Part shown: positions 49,132-63,480 of the stretch, piece by piece
How positions within the stretch are numbered: position 1 is the stretch's first letter
How the letters are laid out: each line of letters opens with the position of its first letter
DNA from: Peterkaempfera bronchialis
Lineage (GTDB): Bacteria > Actinomycetota > Actinomycetes > Streptomycetales > Streptomycetaceae
NCBI RefSeq assembly: GCF_003258605.2
Contig: NZ_CP031264.1
Location: 2,356,001 to 2,420,000, forward strand
DNA: 64,000 nt
Direction of reading: 5' to 3'
The notes under the pieces: model-generated
What the model saw: only the letters and a program-made list of their open reading frames with translations
Database searches by the model: none
What the model was told of the DNA's origin: nothing
Translations under genes and position numbers: made by a program

Positions 49132-50259
49132 TCACATCGTCTCATTACTCGATCGTGACATGGCACACAGCCGTGTCATCCCGGTCACATCCACCGGGGA
49201 GACTACGCCCTTCTCGGTGACGATCGCGCTGATCAGTCCGGGCGGTGTGACATCGAAAGCCGGGTTGTACGCGGTGGCCCCCGGAGGCGCAACCTGGACC
49301 CCGGCGAATTCGGCCACCTCGTGCGCGGCCCGCTGCTCCACCACTATGGCCTCCCCGTCGGCGGTGTCCGGGTCCACCGTGGTGCTGGGCGCCACCACGA
49401 CAAACGGCACCCCGTGGTGCCGGGCCAGCACCGCGAGCGGGTAGCTGCCGACCTTGTTGGCGGTGGAACCGTCGGCGGCGATCCGGTCCGCGCCCACCAG
49501 CACCGCGTCCACCTGTCCGGCGGCGAGCAGCGACCCGGCCGCGTTGTCGGCGAGCAGGGAGTACGGCATCCCGGCCCGCGCCGCCTCGTACGCGGTCAGC
49601 CGGGCGCCCTGGAGCAGCGGGCGGGTCTCGTCCACCCAGAGTCGGCGCAGCCGTCCCGCCCGGTGCGCGGCCAGCGCCACGGCCAGCGCGGTGCCCTCCC
49701 CGCCGGAGACCAGGGCGCCGGTGTTGCAGTGGGTGAGCAGCCGGTGGCCGCCGCCGGGGACCAGCCGCTCCAGCAGGGCCAGCCCGTGGTCGGCCATGGC
49801 GGCACTGGCGGCGGCGTCCTCCCGGTGCAGGGCGCGGGCGGCGGCGAGCGTGGCGGCCGAGGCGCCGTCGAGGTCGCCGGGCTTCGCCGCGAGATGCGCC
49901 TGGTGGGCATCGTAGGCCCGCCGTACGCCCAGCGCCAGATTGACGGCGGTGGGGCGGGCGCGGGCCAGCTGCTCGGCGGCGTCGCCCACCGAGCAGCCCC
50001 GGGCGGCGGCCAGCGCCACCCCGTACGCCCCGGCCAGGCCCAGCAGCGGGGCGCCGCGCACCGCCAGCCGCTGGATCGCGTCGATCAGGGTCGGGACGCC
50101 GGTGCAGACGATCTCCCGCTCCTCGGCGGGGAGCCGCGTCTGGTCGAGCAGCAGCAGGGCGGGACCGCCCGGGGAGTCGTCCCAGCGCAGCGGTCGCAGG
50201 GGTGGCAGCGCCGGTATGGAGGCGGGGGCGGCGGCGCGGTCAGCAGCGAGGTCGGCCAT
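49132..50259 (-). CDS. mtnA: S-methyl-5-thioribose-1-phosphate isomerase
   Basis: A 375-residue protein from the ATG at 50259. It has RWDDSPGGPALLLLDQTRLP at the N-terminus, RLAVRGAPLLGLAGAYG (about 64-80), catalytic Cys178 in LLTHCNTGAL and catalytic Asp258 in VGADRIAADGSTANKVGSY, as in characterised MtnA enzymes. It converts methylthioribose-1-phosphate to methylthioribulose-1-phosphate in methionine salvage. It ends three bases before mtrA on the same strand, an operon link between sulfur salvage and the MtrAB system. The eIF2B-alpha-like relatives lack the Cys/Asp pair seen here. Confidence 0.95.
   Translation of the reverse strand: MADLAADRAAAPASIPALPPLRPLRWDDSPGGPALLLLDQTRLPAEEREIVCTGVPTLIDAIQRLAVRGAPLLGLAGAYGVALAAARGCSVGDAAEQLARARPTAVNLALGVRRAYDAHQAHLAAKPGDLDGASAATLAAARALHREDAAASAAMADHGLALLERLVPGGGHRLLTHCNTGALVSGGEGTALAVALAAHRAGRLRRLWVDETRPLLQGARLTAYEAARAGMPYSLLADNAAGSLLAAGQVDAVLVGADRIAADGSTANKVGSYPLAVLARHHGVPFVVVAPSTTVDPDTADGEAIVVEQRAAHEVAEFAGVQVAPPGATAYNPAFDVTPPGLISAIVTEKGVVSPVDVTGMTRLCAMSRSSNETM
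49156..49178. promoter_or_regulatory. Inverted repeat upstream of mtrA inside the mtnA 3' end
   Basis: TGACATGGC and GCCGTGTCA (8 of 9 complementary) flank a 5-base centre. The element ends 28 bases upstream of the mtrA start. Further TGAC half-sites follow directly. It may be an autoregulatory site, but I do not have a firm MtrA consensus to test against. Confidence 0.35.
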
Positions 50260-50458
50260 CGCCCCAGTCTGCACCGGGCACGTCCGCGAGCCGAACCGTG
50301 CACAGGAGGCTCTGTACCAACGCCCGGTATTCGCCCACCGGGCACCCCTCACCCGTACGGTGCAGTACGGCCGATCCGGCCATGGCACGATGGGCGCCAC
50401 ACGGCGCACCCCCACACCCTTTCGACCGCCGTCCGCCGACCCCGTACAAGGAGCAGCG

Positions 50459-51703
50459 ATGACCGACACCCCGGGCTGGGCACCGCCCGGTGCGCCCGAG
50501 CCGCCCCGCGAGGACCGCCCTACCGACGGCCCCTCCGCGCCGGGGAGTGGGCCCGGACCGTCGGCACCGCAGGACGCCCTGCCGGGGCCGGGCACGCCGC
50601 CGCCGCCCGGGATGCCCGGCCCGGCCGCCGCGCCCGGTTGGCAGCCCGCCCCGGGCTGGGGGACACCGCAGCCAGGCTGGGGAGCGCCGCAGCCAGGCTG
50701 GGGGGCACCGCAGTCCGGTTGGGGAGCACCGCAGCCCGGTTGGGGCACCTCCGGTTGGGGGCCGCCGCCCGCCCCCAAGCCGGGCGTCATCCCGCTGCGT
50801 CCCCTCGGCGCCGGTGAGATCCTCGACGGCGCGGTCTCCACCGCCCGGCGCTACTGGCGCACGGCGCTCGGCATCTCCCTGGTGGTGGCGATGCTCAGCT
50901 CTGCCACCACCCTCTCGATCGACTGGGGCAGCACCAACGGCACCCTCTCCCGGACGGGGGCGTCGGTGAGCAACCTGTTCAACTACGGGGTGCTCTTCCT
51001 GGCCGGCCAGCTCGCCACCGCGCTGCTCACCATGGTGGTCAGCCGCGCCGTCCTGGGACGGTCCGTCTCGCTCCGCGAGGCATGGACCGACACCCGGCCT
51101 CGGCTGCTGTCGCTGCTCGGCCTGGTGCTGCTGATGGCGCTGATCGCGGCGGTCATCGTCGGCGTGCTGCTGGGCCCGGGCATCCTCGCCGCCGTGAACG
51201 ACGCCGAACCCGCCGTCACCGGGCTGGGGCTGGGCCTCGGCGGCCTGGCGGCCGTGGCCTGCACCCTCTGGCTGGGGATCCGGTTCAGCCTGGCCGCGCC
51301 CGCTCTGATGCTGGAGAAGCAGGGCATCAAGGCGTCGCTCTCCCGCTCGGCCCGGTTGGTGAGCGGCAGCTGGTGGCGGATCTTCGGCATCACCCTGCTC
51401 GGCTCCCTGGTGACCGGCATCGTCTCCCTGGTGATCATGCTGCCGGCCACCATCGTCGGGATGGCGATCGACGGCGGCACTTTCCTGGACCCGGCCTCCA
51501 CCGCCTCCCCGTCGCTCCTCACCCTGGTCTGCATCGGCATCGGCACGACGGTCGCCTCCATGCTCACCCTGCCGGTCACCGCCGGGATCAATGTGCTCCT
51601 CTATGTCGACCAGCGCATCCGCCGCGAGGCCCTGGACATCGAACTGGCGCGCGCCGCCGGACTTCCCGGCTTCGGCGACACCACCGCGAGCCCGGGAGCC
51701 TGA
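50459..51703 (+). CDS. Polytopic membrane protein with N-terminal GW-rich repeats
   Basis: A 414-residue protein with AAGGAGC before the ATG. Residues 1-105 are Pro/Gly-rich and end in five PQPGWGA-like repeats of 7 residues (21-bp DNA units, about 50665-50760), followed by PKPGVIPLRPLGAGEILDGAVSTARRYWRT, the motif typical of the family often annotated as glycerophosphodiester phosphodiesterase membrane domain. Six membrane segments are visible between about 135 and 405. There is no catalytic phosphodiesterase domain, so an enzyme activity should not be assumed. First gene of the operon that continues with the DUF4129, DUF4350, MoxR and DUF58 genes. Confidence 0.85.
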   Translation: MTDTPGWAPPGAPEPPREDRPTDGPSAPGSGPGPSAPQDALPGPGTPPPPGMPGPAAAPGWQPAPGWGTPQPGWGAPQPGWGAPQSGWGAPQPGWGTSGWGPPPAPKPGVIPLRPLGAGEILDGAVSTARRYWRTALGISLVVAMLSSATTLSIDWGSTNGTLSRTGASVSNLFNYGVLFLAGQLATALLTMVVSRAVLGRSVSLREAWTDTRPRLLSLLGLVLLMALIAAVIVGVLLGPGILAAVNDAEPAVTGLGLGLGGLAAVACTLWLGIRFSLAAPALMLEKQGIKASLSRSARLVSGSWWRIFGITLLGSLVTGIVSLVIMLPATIVGMAIDGGTFLDPASTASPSLLTLVCIGIGTTVASMLTLPVTAGINVLLYVDQRIRREALDIELARAAGLPGFGDTTASPGA

Positions 51704-51708
51704 CCCGC

Positions 51709-52407
51709 GTGGGCACCTGGGGGGAGAGACCGCACGCCGCCGCCCTCGGGGAGGGCGGCGTGCCGGTCACCGTGGGGCGCGACGCGGCCCGGGAAGCGGC
51801 CCGCCATGAGCTGACCGACCCGGCCTACCACCGCGACGACCCGTCCCTGCTGGAACGGCTGCTCAACTGGGTGTGGCGGCAGTTCGACCGCATGCTGGAG
51901 CAGGTCGGCGGCAGCGCCCTCGGCGGCCGGACCGCGCTGGTGGTCTTCCTGGCGGTCCTGCTGCTCGCCGGCCTCGCCCTGTGGTGGCGGCTCGGCGCAC
52001 CCCGCCGGGCCGCGCGCACCGCCGGCGCGATGCTCTTCGACGACCGGCGCCGCACCGCCGCCGAGCACCGCGCCGCCGCCGAACGGCACGCCGCCGCCGC
52101 GCAGTGGGCCGACGCCGTACGCGAACGCATGCGCGCCGTCGTACGGGCCCTGGAGGAGCGCGCGATCCTGGACGAACGCCCCGGCCGCACCGCCGACGAG
52201 GCTGCGGCGGAGGCCGGCCGTGTCCTGCCCGACCACGCCGATCCACTGCGCCGCGCCGTCCGCACCTTCGACGACACCACCTACGGCGGCCGGCCCGGCG
52301 ACGCAGAGGCGTACCAGGAGATCGCCGACCTCGACTCCGCCCTGCAACGCGCCCGCCCGGCGTCCACCCCCGCCCCGGCGGCGACCGGCAGCGGAGGCCC
52401 CGCATGA
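51709..52407 (+). CDS. DUF4129 membrane protein
   Basis: A 232-residue protein from a GTG at 51709, five bases after the preceding stop. A cytoplasmic N-terminal segment (REAARHELTDPAYHRDDPSLLERLLNWVWRQFDRM) leads to a single membrane helix (TALVVFLAVLLLAGLALWW, about 82-101), and the C-terminal DUF4129 part includes RTAAEHRAAAERHAAAAQWADAVRERMRAVVRALEERAILDERPGRTADEAAAEA. DUF4129 is found in MoxR/DUF58 gene clusters and as a fusion with transglutaminase-like domains elsewhere. The start of the next gene overlaps its stop by four bases (ATGA), indicating coupled translation. Function unknown. Confidence 0.9.
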   Translation: MGTWGERPHAAALGEGGVPVTVGRDAAREAARHELTDPAYHRDDPSLLERLLNWVWRQFDRMLEQVGGSALGGRTALVVFLAVLLLAGLALWWRLGAPRRAARTAGAMLFDDRRRTAAEHRAAAERHAAAAQWADAVRERMRAVVRALEERAILDERPGRTADEAAAEAGRVLPDHADPLRRAVRTFDDTTYGGRPGDAEAYQEIADLDSALQRARPASTPAPAATGSGGPA

Positions 52408-53644
52408 CCAGCACCGCCCCCACCTCGCCCGCGCCCACCGCCCCCGCGCCCACCGCGCCCGCGTCCACCTCGCTCGCCCCCACCGCCGCCCGGCTCTGGC
52501 AGCGCTGGCGCGGACTGACCGCCGCCGCCCTGGTCCTGGTCCTCGGTGGCCTGCTGTACGCCGGGCTCCGGGGCGACACCCGGTACCCGCCGCTGGACCC
52601 GCGCTCCGCCGCCCACGACGGCGCCCGCGCCATCACCCGGCTGCTGGAGCGTCAGGGCGTCGCGGTGGACACCGCCCCCGGAGCGGGCAGGGCCCTGGAC
52701 GACGGCCGCCCCACCACGGTGCTGCTCACCGGCGCCGAGACGCTGACCCGCCGCCAGCTCCAGGAGCTGGGCCGCACCGTGCACACCGGCGGCGGCCGTA
52801 TCGTGCTGCTCGCCCCCGGCCCGGCCGAACTCGCGGTGCTCGCCCCCGGCACCCGCATCGCCGGGCCTGGCGGCAACGACGACGACGCGCCGATGGTGCC
52901 CTCCGCAAGCGCCGCCCCGGGCTGCGCGCTGCCGGAGGCCCGCCGGGCCGGCACCGCCGAACTCGGCGGCCTGCTCTACAACCCGGCCGCCCGGGCCCAG
53001 GGCTGCTACCCCCGCCTCGGCATGCCCGCGCTGGTGTGGAGCCCCGAGGGCGCCGGCGACACCGTGGTCCTCGGCTCCGGACGGTTCCTCACCAACGACC
53101 GGCTCGACGACGACGGCAATGCCGCCCTCGCCCTCGGCCTCCTCGGTGCGCACCAGCGGCTGGTCTGGTACCTCCCGGACTACGACCACTCCGGAGCGTC
53201 CGACGGCGACCAGTCCCTGCTCTCGCTGCTCCCCGCCGGCTGGCGCTGGGGCCTGCTCCAGGCCACCGTCGCCGCCCTGCTCGCCGCCCTCTGGCGAGCC
53301 CGCCGCCTCGGCCCCGTCGTCGCCGAGAACCTCCCCGTGGTCGTCCGCGCCGCCGAGACCACCGAGGGCCGGGCCCGCCTCTACCGCCGGGCCAGGGCAC
53401 GCGGCCGGGCCGCCGACGTGCTGCGGGCCGCCGCCCGCTCCCGGCTCGGCGCCACCCTCGGCCTCCCGACCCGTCCGGAGCCCGACCCGGCCGCGCTGGC
53501 CGCCGCCGTCACCGCCCGCCTCCCCGGGGACCGCACCCCCGCCGAGGTACACGCCCTGCTGTACGGTGCGGCCCCGGCCGACGACGCCGCCCTGCTGCGG
53601 CTCGCCGACGATCTGGACACCCTGGAAAGGCAGGTACGACAGCC

Positions 53645-53648
<4 letters not shown>
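52404..53648 (+). CDS. DUF4350 membrane protein
   Basis: A 414-residue protein. An Ala/Pro/Thr-rich N-terminus (TAPTSPAPTAPAPTAPAST) precedes membrane helix 1 (LTAAALVLVLGGLLYAGL, about 38-55). The extracytoplasmic DUF4350 domain begins DTRYPPLDPRSAAHDGARAITRLLERQGV and has a glutamine-amidotransferase-like appearance without an obvious catalytic Cys. A second helix (WGLLQATVAALLAALW, about 276-291) leads to a cytoplasmic tail. Both ends overlap neighbouring genes by ATGA/GTGA, so it is translated as part of the DUF4129-DUF4350-MoxR set. Function unknown; context suggests a membrane complex served by the MoxR chaperone. Confidence 0.9.
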
Positions 53649-54661
<1,013 letters not shown>

Positions 54662-54728
54662 GCCGGTCTGAACCAGCCTGGACCAACCTGGACCAGCCGC
54701 CCCCGAACCGCCCTTAGGAGCCGCTCCC

Positions 54729-56039
54729 ATGGCCCTCACCGGCCGCACCGCCCTGCTCGCCCTGGCCGGCGTGCTCGTCGTGGGTCTGCTCCTTCCGTCC
54801 GCCGCCGGGGTCGGCCTGGTCTGCGCGGCACTGCTCGCCGGGATCGCCGCCGACCTGCTGCTCGCCGCCCCGGTCCGCACCCTGCGGCTGGACCGCTCCG
54901 GTGACACCTCGGTCCGGCTCGGCGAGACCGCCGCCGTCACCCTCACCGTCACCAACACCGGGCGGCGGCGGCTCCGCGCCCGGCTCCGGGACGCCTGGCC
55001 GCCCAGCAGTTGGACACCCGGCACCGAACCGGCCGCCTCCCGGCACCGGCTGGACATCCCGGCCGGTGAGCGACGCCGCGTCACCACCGTGCTGCACCCC
55101 ACCCGGCGCGGCGACCGCCATGCCCACCGGGTGACCGTCCGCTCCACCGGCCCGCTGGGCCTGGCCGCCCGGCAGGGCTCGCACACCGTGCCCTGGGCCG
55201 TGCGGGTGCTGCCGCCCTTCGCCAGCCGCAAGCACCTGCCCTCCCGGTTGGCCCGGCTCCGCGAACTCGACGGCCGCACCTCGCTGCTGGTACGCGGTCA
55301 GGGCACCGAGTTCGACTCCCTGCGCGAGTACACCCCCGGCGACGACGTACGGTCCATCGACTGGCGTGCCTCCGCCCGGCGGTCCGCCGTCGCCGTACGC
55401 ACCTGGCGCCCCGAACGCGACCGCCACATCCTCATCGTGCTGGACACCGGCCGCACCTCCGCCGGACGCGTCGGCGACGCCCCGCGCCTCGACGCCGCCA
55501 TGGACGCCGCGCTGCTGCTCGCCGCCCTCGCCACCAAGGCGGGCGACCGCGTCGACCTGCTCGCCCACGACCGGCGGCCCCGCGCCTCCGTCCAGGGACG
55601 CGCCGCCGCCGAGGTCCTGCCCTCCTTCGTCAACGCCATGGCCGTCCTGGAACCCGCGCTGGTCGAGACGGACGCCCGGGCCCTGACCTCGGCCGTGCTC
55701 AAGCGGGCACCCCACCGCTCGCTGGTCGTCCTGCTGAGCACGCTGGACAGCGCCCCCGTCGAGCAGGGGCTGCTGCCCGTGCTGCCGCAGCTCACCCGGC
55801 GCCACGAGGTGCTGGTGGCCTCCGTCGGCGACCCCCGGGTGGCGGAGATGGCCGCCGCCCGGGGCACCCTGGAGGCCGTGTACGGGGCCGCCGCCGCCGA
55901 GCAGACCCGCGCCGACCGCCGGCAGACCGGGGAACGGCTCGCCCGCCACGGCGTCACCGTCGTGGACGCACCCCCCGCCGAGCTGCCACCCGCCCTCGCC
56001 GACGCCTACCTCGCCCTCAAGGCCGCCGGCCGCCTCTGA
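54729..56039 (+). CDS. DUF58 domain protein
   Basis: A 436-residue protein with TTAGGAG before the ATG. Two N-terminal membrane helices (6-47), a beta-rich extracytoplasmic segment (about 50-165), then the DUF58 signature RGQGTEFDSLREYTPGDDVRSIDWRASARR (189-218) that opens a von Willebrand A-like fold (HILIVLDTGRTSAGRVGD, with the MIDAS-like DTGRTS). It is the classic genetic partner of MoxR. The stop is four bases from the stop of the convergent acetyltransferase. Function unknown; in other bacteria the pair affects envelope or stress phenotypes. Confidence 0.94.
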   Translation: MALTGRTALLALAGVLVVGLLLPSAAGVGLVCAALLAGIAADLLLAAPVRTLRLDRSGDTSVRLGETAAVTLTVTNTGRRRLRARLRDAWPPSSWTPGTEPAASRHRLDIPAGERRRVTTVLHPTRRGDRHAHRVTVRSTGPLGLAARQGSHTVPWAVRVLPPFASRKHLPSRLARLRELDGRTSLLVRGQGTEFDSLREYTPGDDVRSIDWRASARRSAVAVRTWRPERDRHILIVLDTGRTSAGRVGDAPRLDAAMDAALLLAALATKAGDRVDLLAHDRRPRASVQGRAAAEVLPSFVNAMAVLEPALVETDARALTSAVLKRAPHRSLVVLLSTLDSAPVEQGLLPVLPQLTRRHEVLVASVGDPRVAEMAAARGTLEAVYGAAAAEQTRADRRQTGERLARHGVTVVDAPPAELPPALADAYLALKAAGRL

Positions 56040-56043
56040 CGGC

Positions 56044-56586
56044 TCAGGCTCCCGCCAGGTACTCCATCTCGAACTCGGTGAACGACGGGTCGGGCGGATA
56101 GAGCATGGTCTCCCCCGTCTCGGCGAACCCCAGCCGCCGGTAGAACGCCAGGGCACGCCCGTTGTCCTCCCGTACGAAGAGCCGGACCCGCTCCGCCCCG
56201 CCCTCGGTGAACGCCCATTCCAGCGCCTCACGGACCAGCGCCTCAGCCGCCCCCACGGCCCGGCCCCGGTACTCCGGGGCCACATACACGCCCACCAGAT
56301 GCACCTGCGGCTTCACGGCGTCCGGCTCCTGGAACACCGTCACCATCCCGCCCCAGCGCCCCGAACCGGCCGGCTCCAGCACATAGGTCGCCGTCAGCCG
56401 CCCGTCCGCCTGCGCCTCGGCACCGGAGCCGCACAGCGCCCGGGACTGCCACTCGGTGTCCGACTTCATCCTCTCGGTCGCGTACTGGGACACAAAGGCC
56501 GTGGGGGTGTCCTGCAACGCCTCCAGCCGCAGATCACGCAACCGCAGCCACTCATGGGCCGCCACTCGACGCACTCGGTAACTCAT
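56044..56586 (-). CDS. GNAT-family N-acetyltransferase
   Basis: A 180-residue protein: MSYRVRRVAAHEWLRLRDLRLEALQDTPTAFVSQYATE at the N-terminus and the acetyl-CoA motif VHLVGVYVAPEYRGRAVGAAEALVREALEWA (about 95-125), then RVRLFVREDNGRALAFYRRLGFAETGETMLYP. A stand-alone acyltransferase whose substrate is unknown. It lies directly downstream of the rRNA operon on the same strand, beyond the rrn terminator at 56625-56654, and is convergent with the DUF58 gene. Confidence 0.92.
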   Translation of the reverse strand: MSYRVRRVAAHEWLRLRDLRLEALQDTPTAFVSQYATERMKSDTEWQSRALCGSGAEAQADGRLTATYVLEPAGSGRWGGMVTVFQEPDAVKPQVHLVGVYVAPEYRGRAVGAAEALVREALEWAFTEGGAERVRLFVREDNGRALAFYRRLGFAETGETMLYPPDPSFTEFEMEYLAGA

Positions 56587-56624
56587 GGACGCGATCCTGC
56601 CATCCCGAATCCGGGCATGCGAAA

Positions 56625-56654
56625 GGGCCCCGTAGCCTTCCGGCTACGGGGCCC
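56625..56654 (-). terminator. rRNA operon terminator
   Basis: A perfect 13-bp stem (56625-56637 with 56642-56654), loop TTCC, followed on the minus strand by TTTCGC. It lies 17 bases past the 5S rRNA 3' end. Confidence 0.9.
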
Positions 56655-56670
56655 TCCCGTCAAAGATTGT

Positions 56671-56787
56671 TCGGCGGCGTCCTACTCTCCCACAGGGTCC
56701 CCCCTGCAGTACCATCGGCGCTGTAAGGCTTAGCTTCCGGGTTCGGAATGTAACCGGGCGTTTCCCTCACGCTATGACCACCGAAAC
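56671..56787 (-). rRNA. rrf: 5S ribosomal RNA
   Basis: On the minus strand the RNA begins GTTTCGGTGGTCATAGCG and contains the conserved CCCGGTTACATTCCGAACC and GAGAGTAGGACGCCGCCGA blocks; the ends pair to form helix I. About 117 nt, the normal actinobacterial size. Last RNA of the 16S-23S-5S operon, about 70 bases after the 23S end. Ends are estimated to within a few bases. Confidence 0.95.
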
Positions 56788-56857
56788 ACTATGAAGTTGA
56801 CCCGGAATCGGCACGGGTCATTGCTTCAGAACTACACAGTGGACGCGGAGCAACTAT

Positions 56858-59975
<3,118 letters not shown>

Positions 59976-60244
59976 GGCCACAGATGCTCGCGTCCACTGT
60001 GCAGTTCTCAAACAACGACCAGCCACCCACCCAGAACAAGCATGGGACCGGCACAACCAGAGGAAACAACCAACCGTTCCCTCAGGACCCAACAGCGCGC
60101 CCGACAACCCCCACACCCCCGACCCGCCTTCCACACGCCAAAGGCGCAGTACTAACGAACCCGGGGACCCGGGACCTGCCGAATAGTCAACGTTCCACCC
60201 ATGAGCAACCGCTCCGAGACACTCGCTCGAAGCCGGCCAATGCT

Positions 60245-61766
<1,522 letters not shown>

Positions 61767-62160
61767 ATGTCTCATTCGCGGAAGAGCGGCACGGCATCCG
61801 GCGGAATAAGCCGGACCCGCGCACAGCGTCCTCGCTGCACTTCATTCAAAGGAACCCAAAGGGTTCAAATATCTGGCGTTGACTTTTGGCACGCTGTTGA
61901 GTTCTCAAGGAACGGACGCTTCCATCGAAACCCTTCCGGGCTCCTCCGGGCGCTTCCCTTCTTGTGTCTCCAGCTTATCAGATCCGCTTTCCGCTTCCCT
62001 GACCCCCGCTGGCGGGGTTCTTTTTCCGAACTTCGCTCCGAAGCCTAGCAGACTTTCGGAACTCCGTTTCCGGATTCGCTGCCCCGGGGCGCACGCGACC
62101 GCAGTTGAATTCTGGATTCCCTGCGGATTTCGCGATCTGCTTCCGGATCGGCGGTGTCGT
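61767..62160 (-). other. rRNA operon leader with processing and antitermination-like signals
   Basis: The 390-base leader between promoter P2 and the 16S 5' end. It includes TTGAGAACTCAACAGCG (about 61890-61906), similar to the segment in the 16S-23S spacer (TTTGAGAACTGCACAGTGG) and typical of streptomycete rrn processing and boxA-like regions. Two extra -10-like hexamers, TAGGCT (62042-62047) and TAAGCT (61972-61977), might be further promoters, as rrn operons in this family can have four, but their -35 regions are weak. Confidence 0.55.
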
Positions 62161-62162
62161 AG

Positions 62163-62191
62163 ACACTAACGCCCGCTCCCGACCGTGTCCA
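62163..62191 (-). promoter_or_regulatory. rrn promoter P2
   Basis: Minus strand TGGACA (62186-62191), 17-base spacer, TAGTGT (62163-62168). A good vegetative match about 400 bases upstream of the 16S gene. Confidence 0.75.
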
Positions 62192-62209
62192 GTCGGAGGC
62201 AACCGTTCG

Positions 62210-62238
62210 AACCTACCCGCACACCGAACCGCTGTCAA
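62210..62238 (-). promoter_or_regulatory. rrn promoter P1
   Basis: Minus strand TTGACA (62233-62238), exactly 17 bases, TAGGTT (62210-62215): a near-perfect housekeeping sigma promoter. It is the most upstream rrn promoter and lies just past the SpoIIM-family stop codon. Confidence 0.85.
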
Positions 62239-62295
62239 TGGCTCGGCGACGCGATCATGAGACTACCAGGTCAGCCGAGGTGGTCGCACACAGCC

Positions 62296-63300
62296 TCAGG
62301 CGGCCACCGGCAGCTCGTCGGTGCGGTCGGCCGACTCCACGTCGCCGATGTCGCCGGCCCGGTAGGCGCGTCGGCCCACCAGGAAGACATAGGCCAGGAA
62401 GAGGGCCTCGGCGAGGCCGCCGATGCCGATGCGGGCCCAGGTGGGGAGCCCGGAGGGGGTGACAAAAGCTTCGAGTACGCCGGAGACCAGTAGGACGGCG
62501 GCGAGGCCGACGACCATGCCGATGGTTGCCCGGCCTTCCTCGGCGAGGGCGGTGGACCGGGTGCGCGGGCCCGGGTCGATGACCGTCCAACCGAGGCGGA
62601 GGCCCATGCCGGCGGCGACGAAGACGGCGGTCAGTTCGAGCATGCCGTGCGGGAGCAGCAGGCCGAGGAAGAGGTCCAGCCGTCCTGCGGAGGCCATCAT
62701 GCCGATGCCGACACCGATGTTGAGGATGTTGCCGACGAGGGCGTACAGCACCGGGAGGCCCAGGAAGACGCCGCCGAGCAGGCAGAGGGCGGCGGCCCAG
62801 GCGTTGTTCGTCCACACCTGGGCGGCGAACGAGCTCGCGGGGTGGCTGGAGTAGTAGGCCTCGTACTCCCCGCCGGGGCGGGTCATCTCGCGGATCTGGT
62901 CCGGTGCCGCGATGGAGGCGCGCACCCCGGCATCGGTGGCGATCCAGACGGCGGCGACGGCCACCAGTGCCAGCGAGGCCAGGGCGGTGGGTATCCACCA
63001 CTTCCGGGTCCGGTAGAGGGCGGCGGGGAAGCTGGAGGCAAAGTACCGCCCGGCGTCACGCCACCCGGCCGACCTGGCCCCGGTCACCGCGCTGCGGGCC
63101 CGGGCGACGAGCGAGGTCAGCCGGCCGACGAGGGTGGGGTCCGGGGCGGTCGACTGGAGTTGGGAGAGGTGGGCGGTGACGCGCTGATAGAGGTCGACGA
63201 GTTCGTCCGCCTCCTCCCCGGTGAGCCGACGCCGCTTGCAGAGCTGGTCCAGCCGGGCCCACTCCGCCCGGTGGGTGGTGACGAAGACGTCCAGGTCCAT
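62296..63300 (-). CDS. SpoIIM/DUF95-family membrane protein
   Basis: A 334-residue protein from the ATG at 63300 (MDLDVFVTTHRAEWARLDQLCKRRRLTGEEADELVDLYQRV). The soluble helical N-terminus (1-95) is followed by five or six membrane segments, for example WWIPTALASLALVAVAAVWIA (101-121), AALCLLGGVFLGLPVLYALVG (170-190) and LLLPHGMLELTAVFVAAGMGL (213-233). The PHGMLEL motif is characteristic of the stage II sporulation protein M/DUF95 family. In actinobacteria it lies with RDD, MoxR and DUF58 genes, and here it is divergent from the RDD gene. Its role is unknown; the Bacillus engulfment function should not be transferred. Confidence 0.9.
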   Translation of the reverse strand: MDLDVFVTTHRAEWARLDQLCKRRRLTGEEADELVDLYQRVTAHLSQLQSTAPDPTLVGRLTSLVARARSAVTGARSAGWRDAGRYFASSFPAALYRTRKWWIPTALASLALVAVAAVWIATDAGVRASIAAPDQIREMTRPGGEYEAYYSSHPASSFAAQVWTNNAWAAALCLLGGVFLGLPVLYALVGNILNIGVGIGMMASAGRLDLFLGLLLPHGMLELTAVFVAAGMGLRLGWTVIDPGPRTRSTALAEEGRATIGMVVGLAAVLLVSGVLEAFVTPSGLPTWARIGIGGLAEALFLAYVFLVGRRAYRAGDIGDVESADRTDELPVAA

Positions 63301-63480
63301 GCGGGGGCTCCAGGCTCCGGGGGAACGGTTGGGCGGAGAGGGGACCCAGCTTGCCAGAGCCCGTCGCCCGGCTACCCGCCGTCCCTGGCACGGCCGTATG
63401 TTGACCGCAGGAGATCGCGGGCGGGGCCGATGACGCCGGTCCTGCGGGGCGGCGGGTGGGCGAGGACAGGTGGGAGCGCA

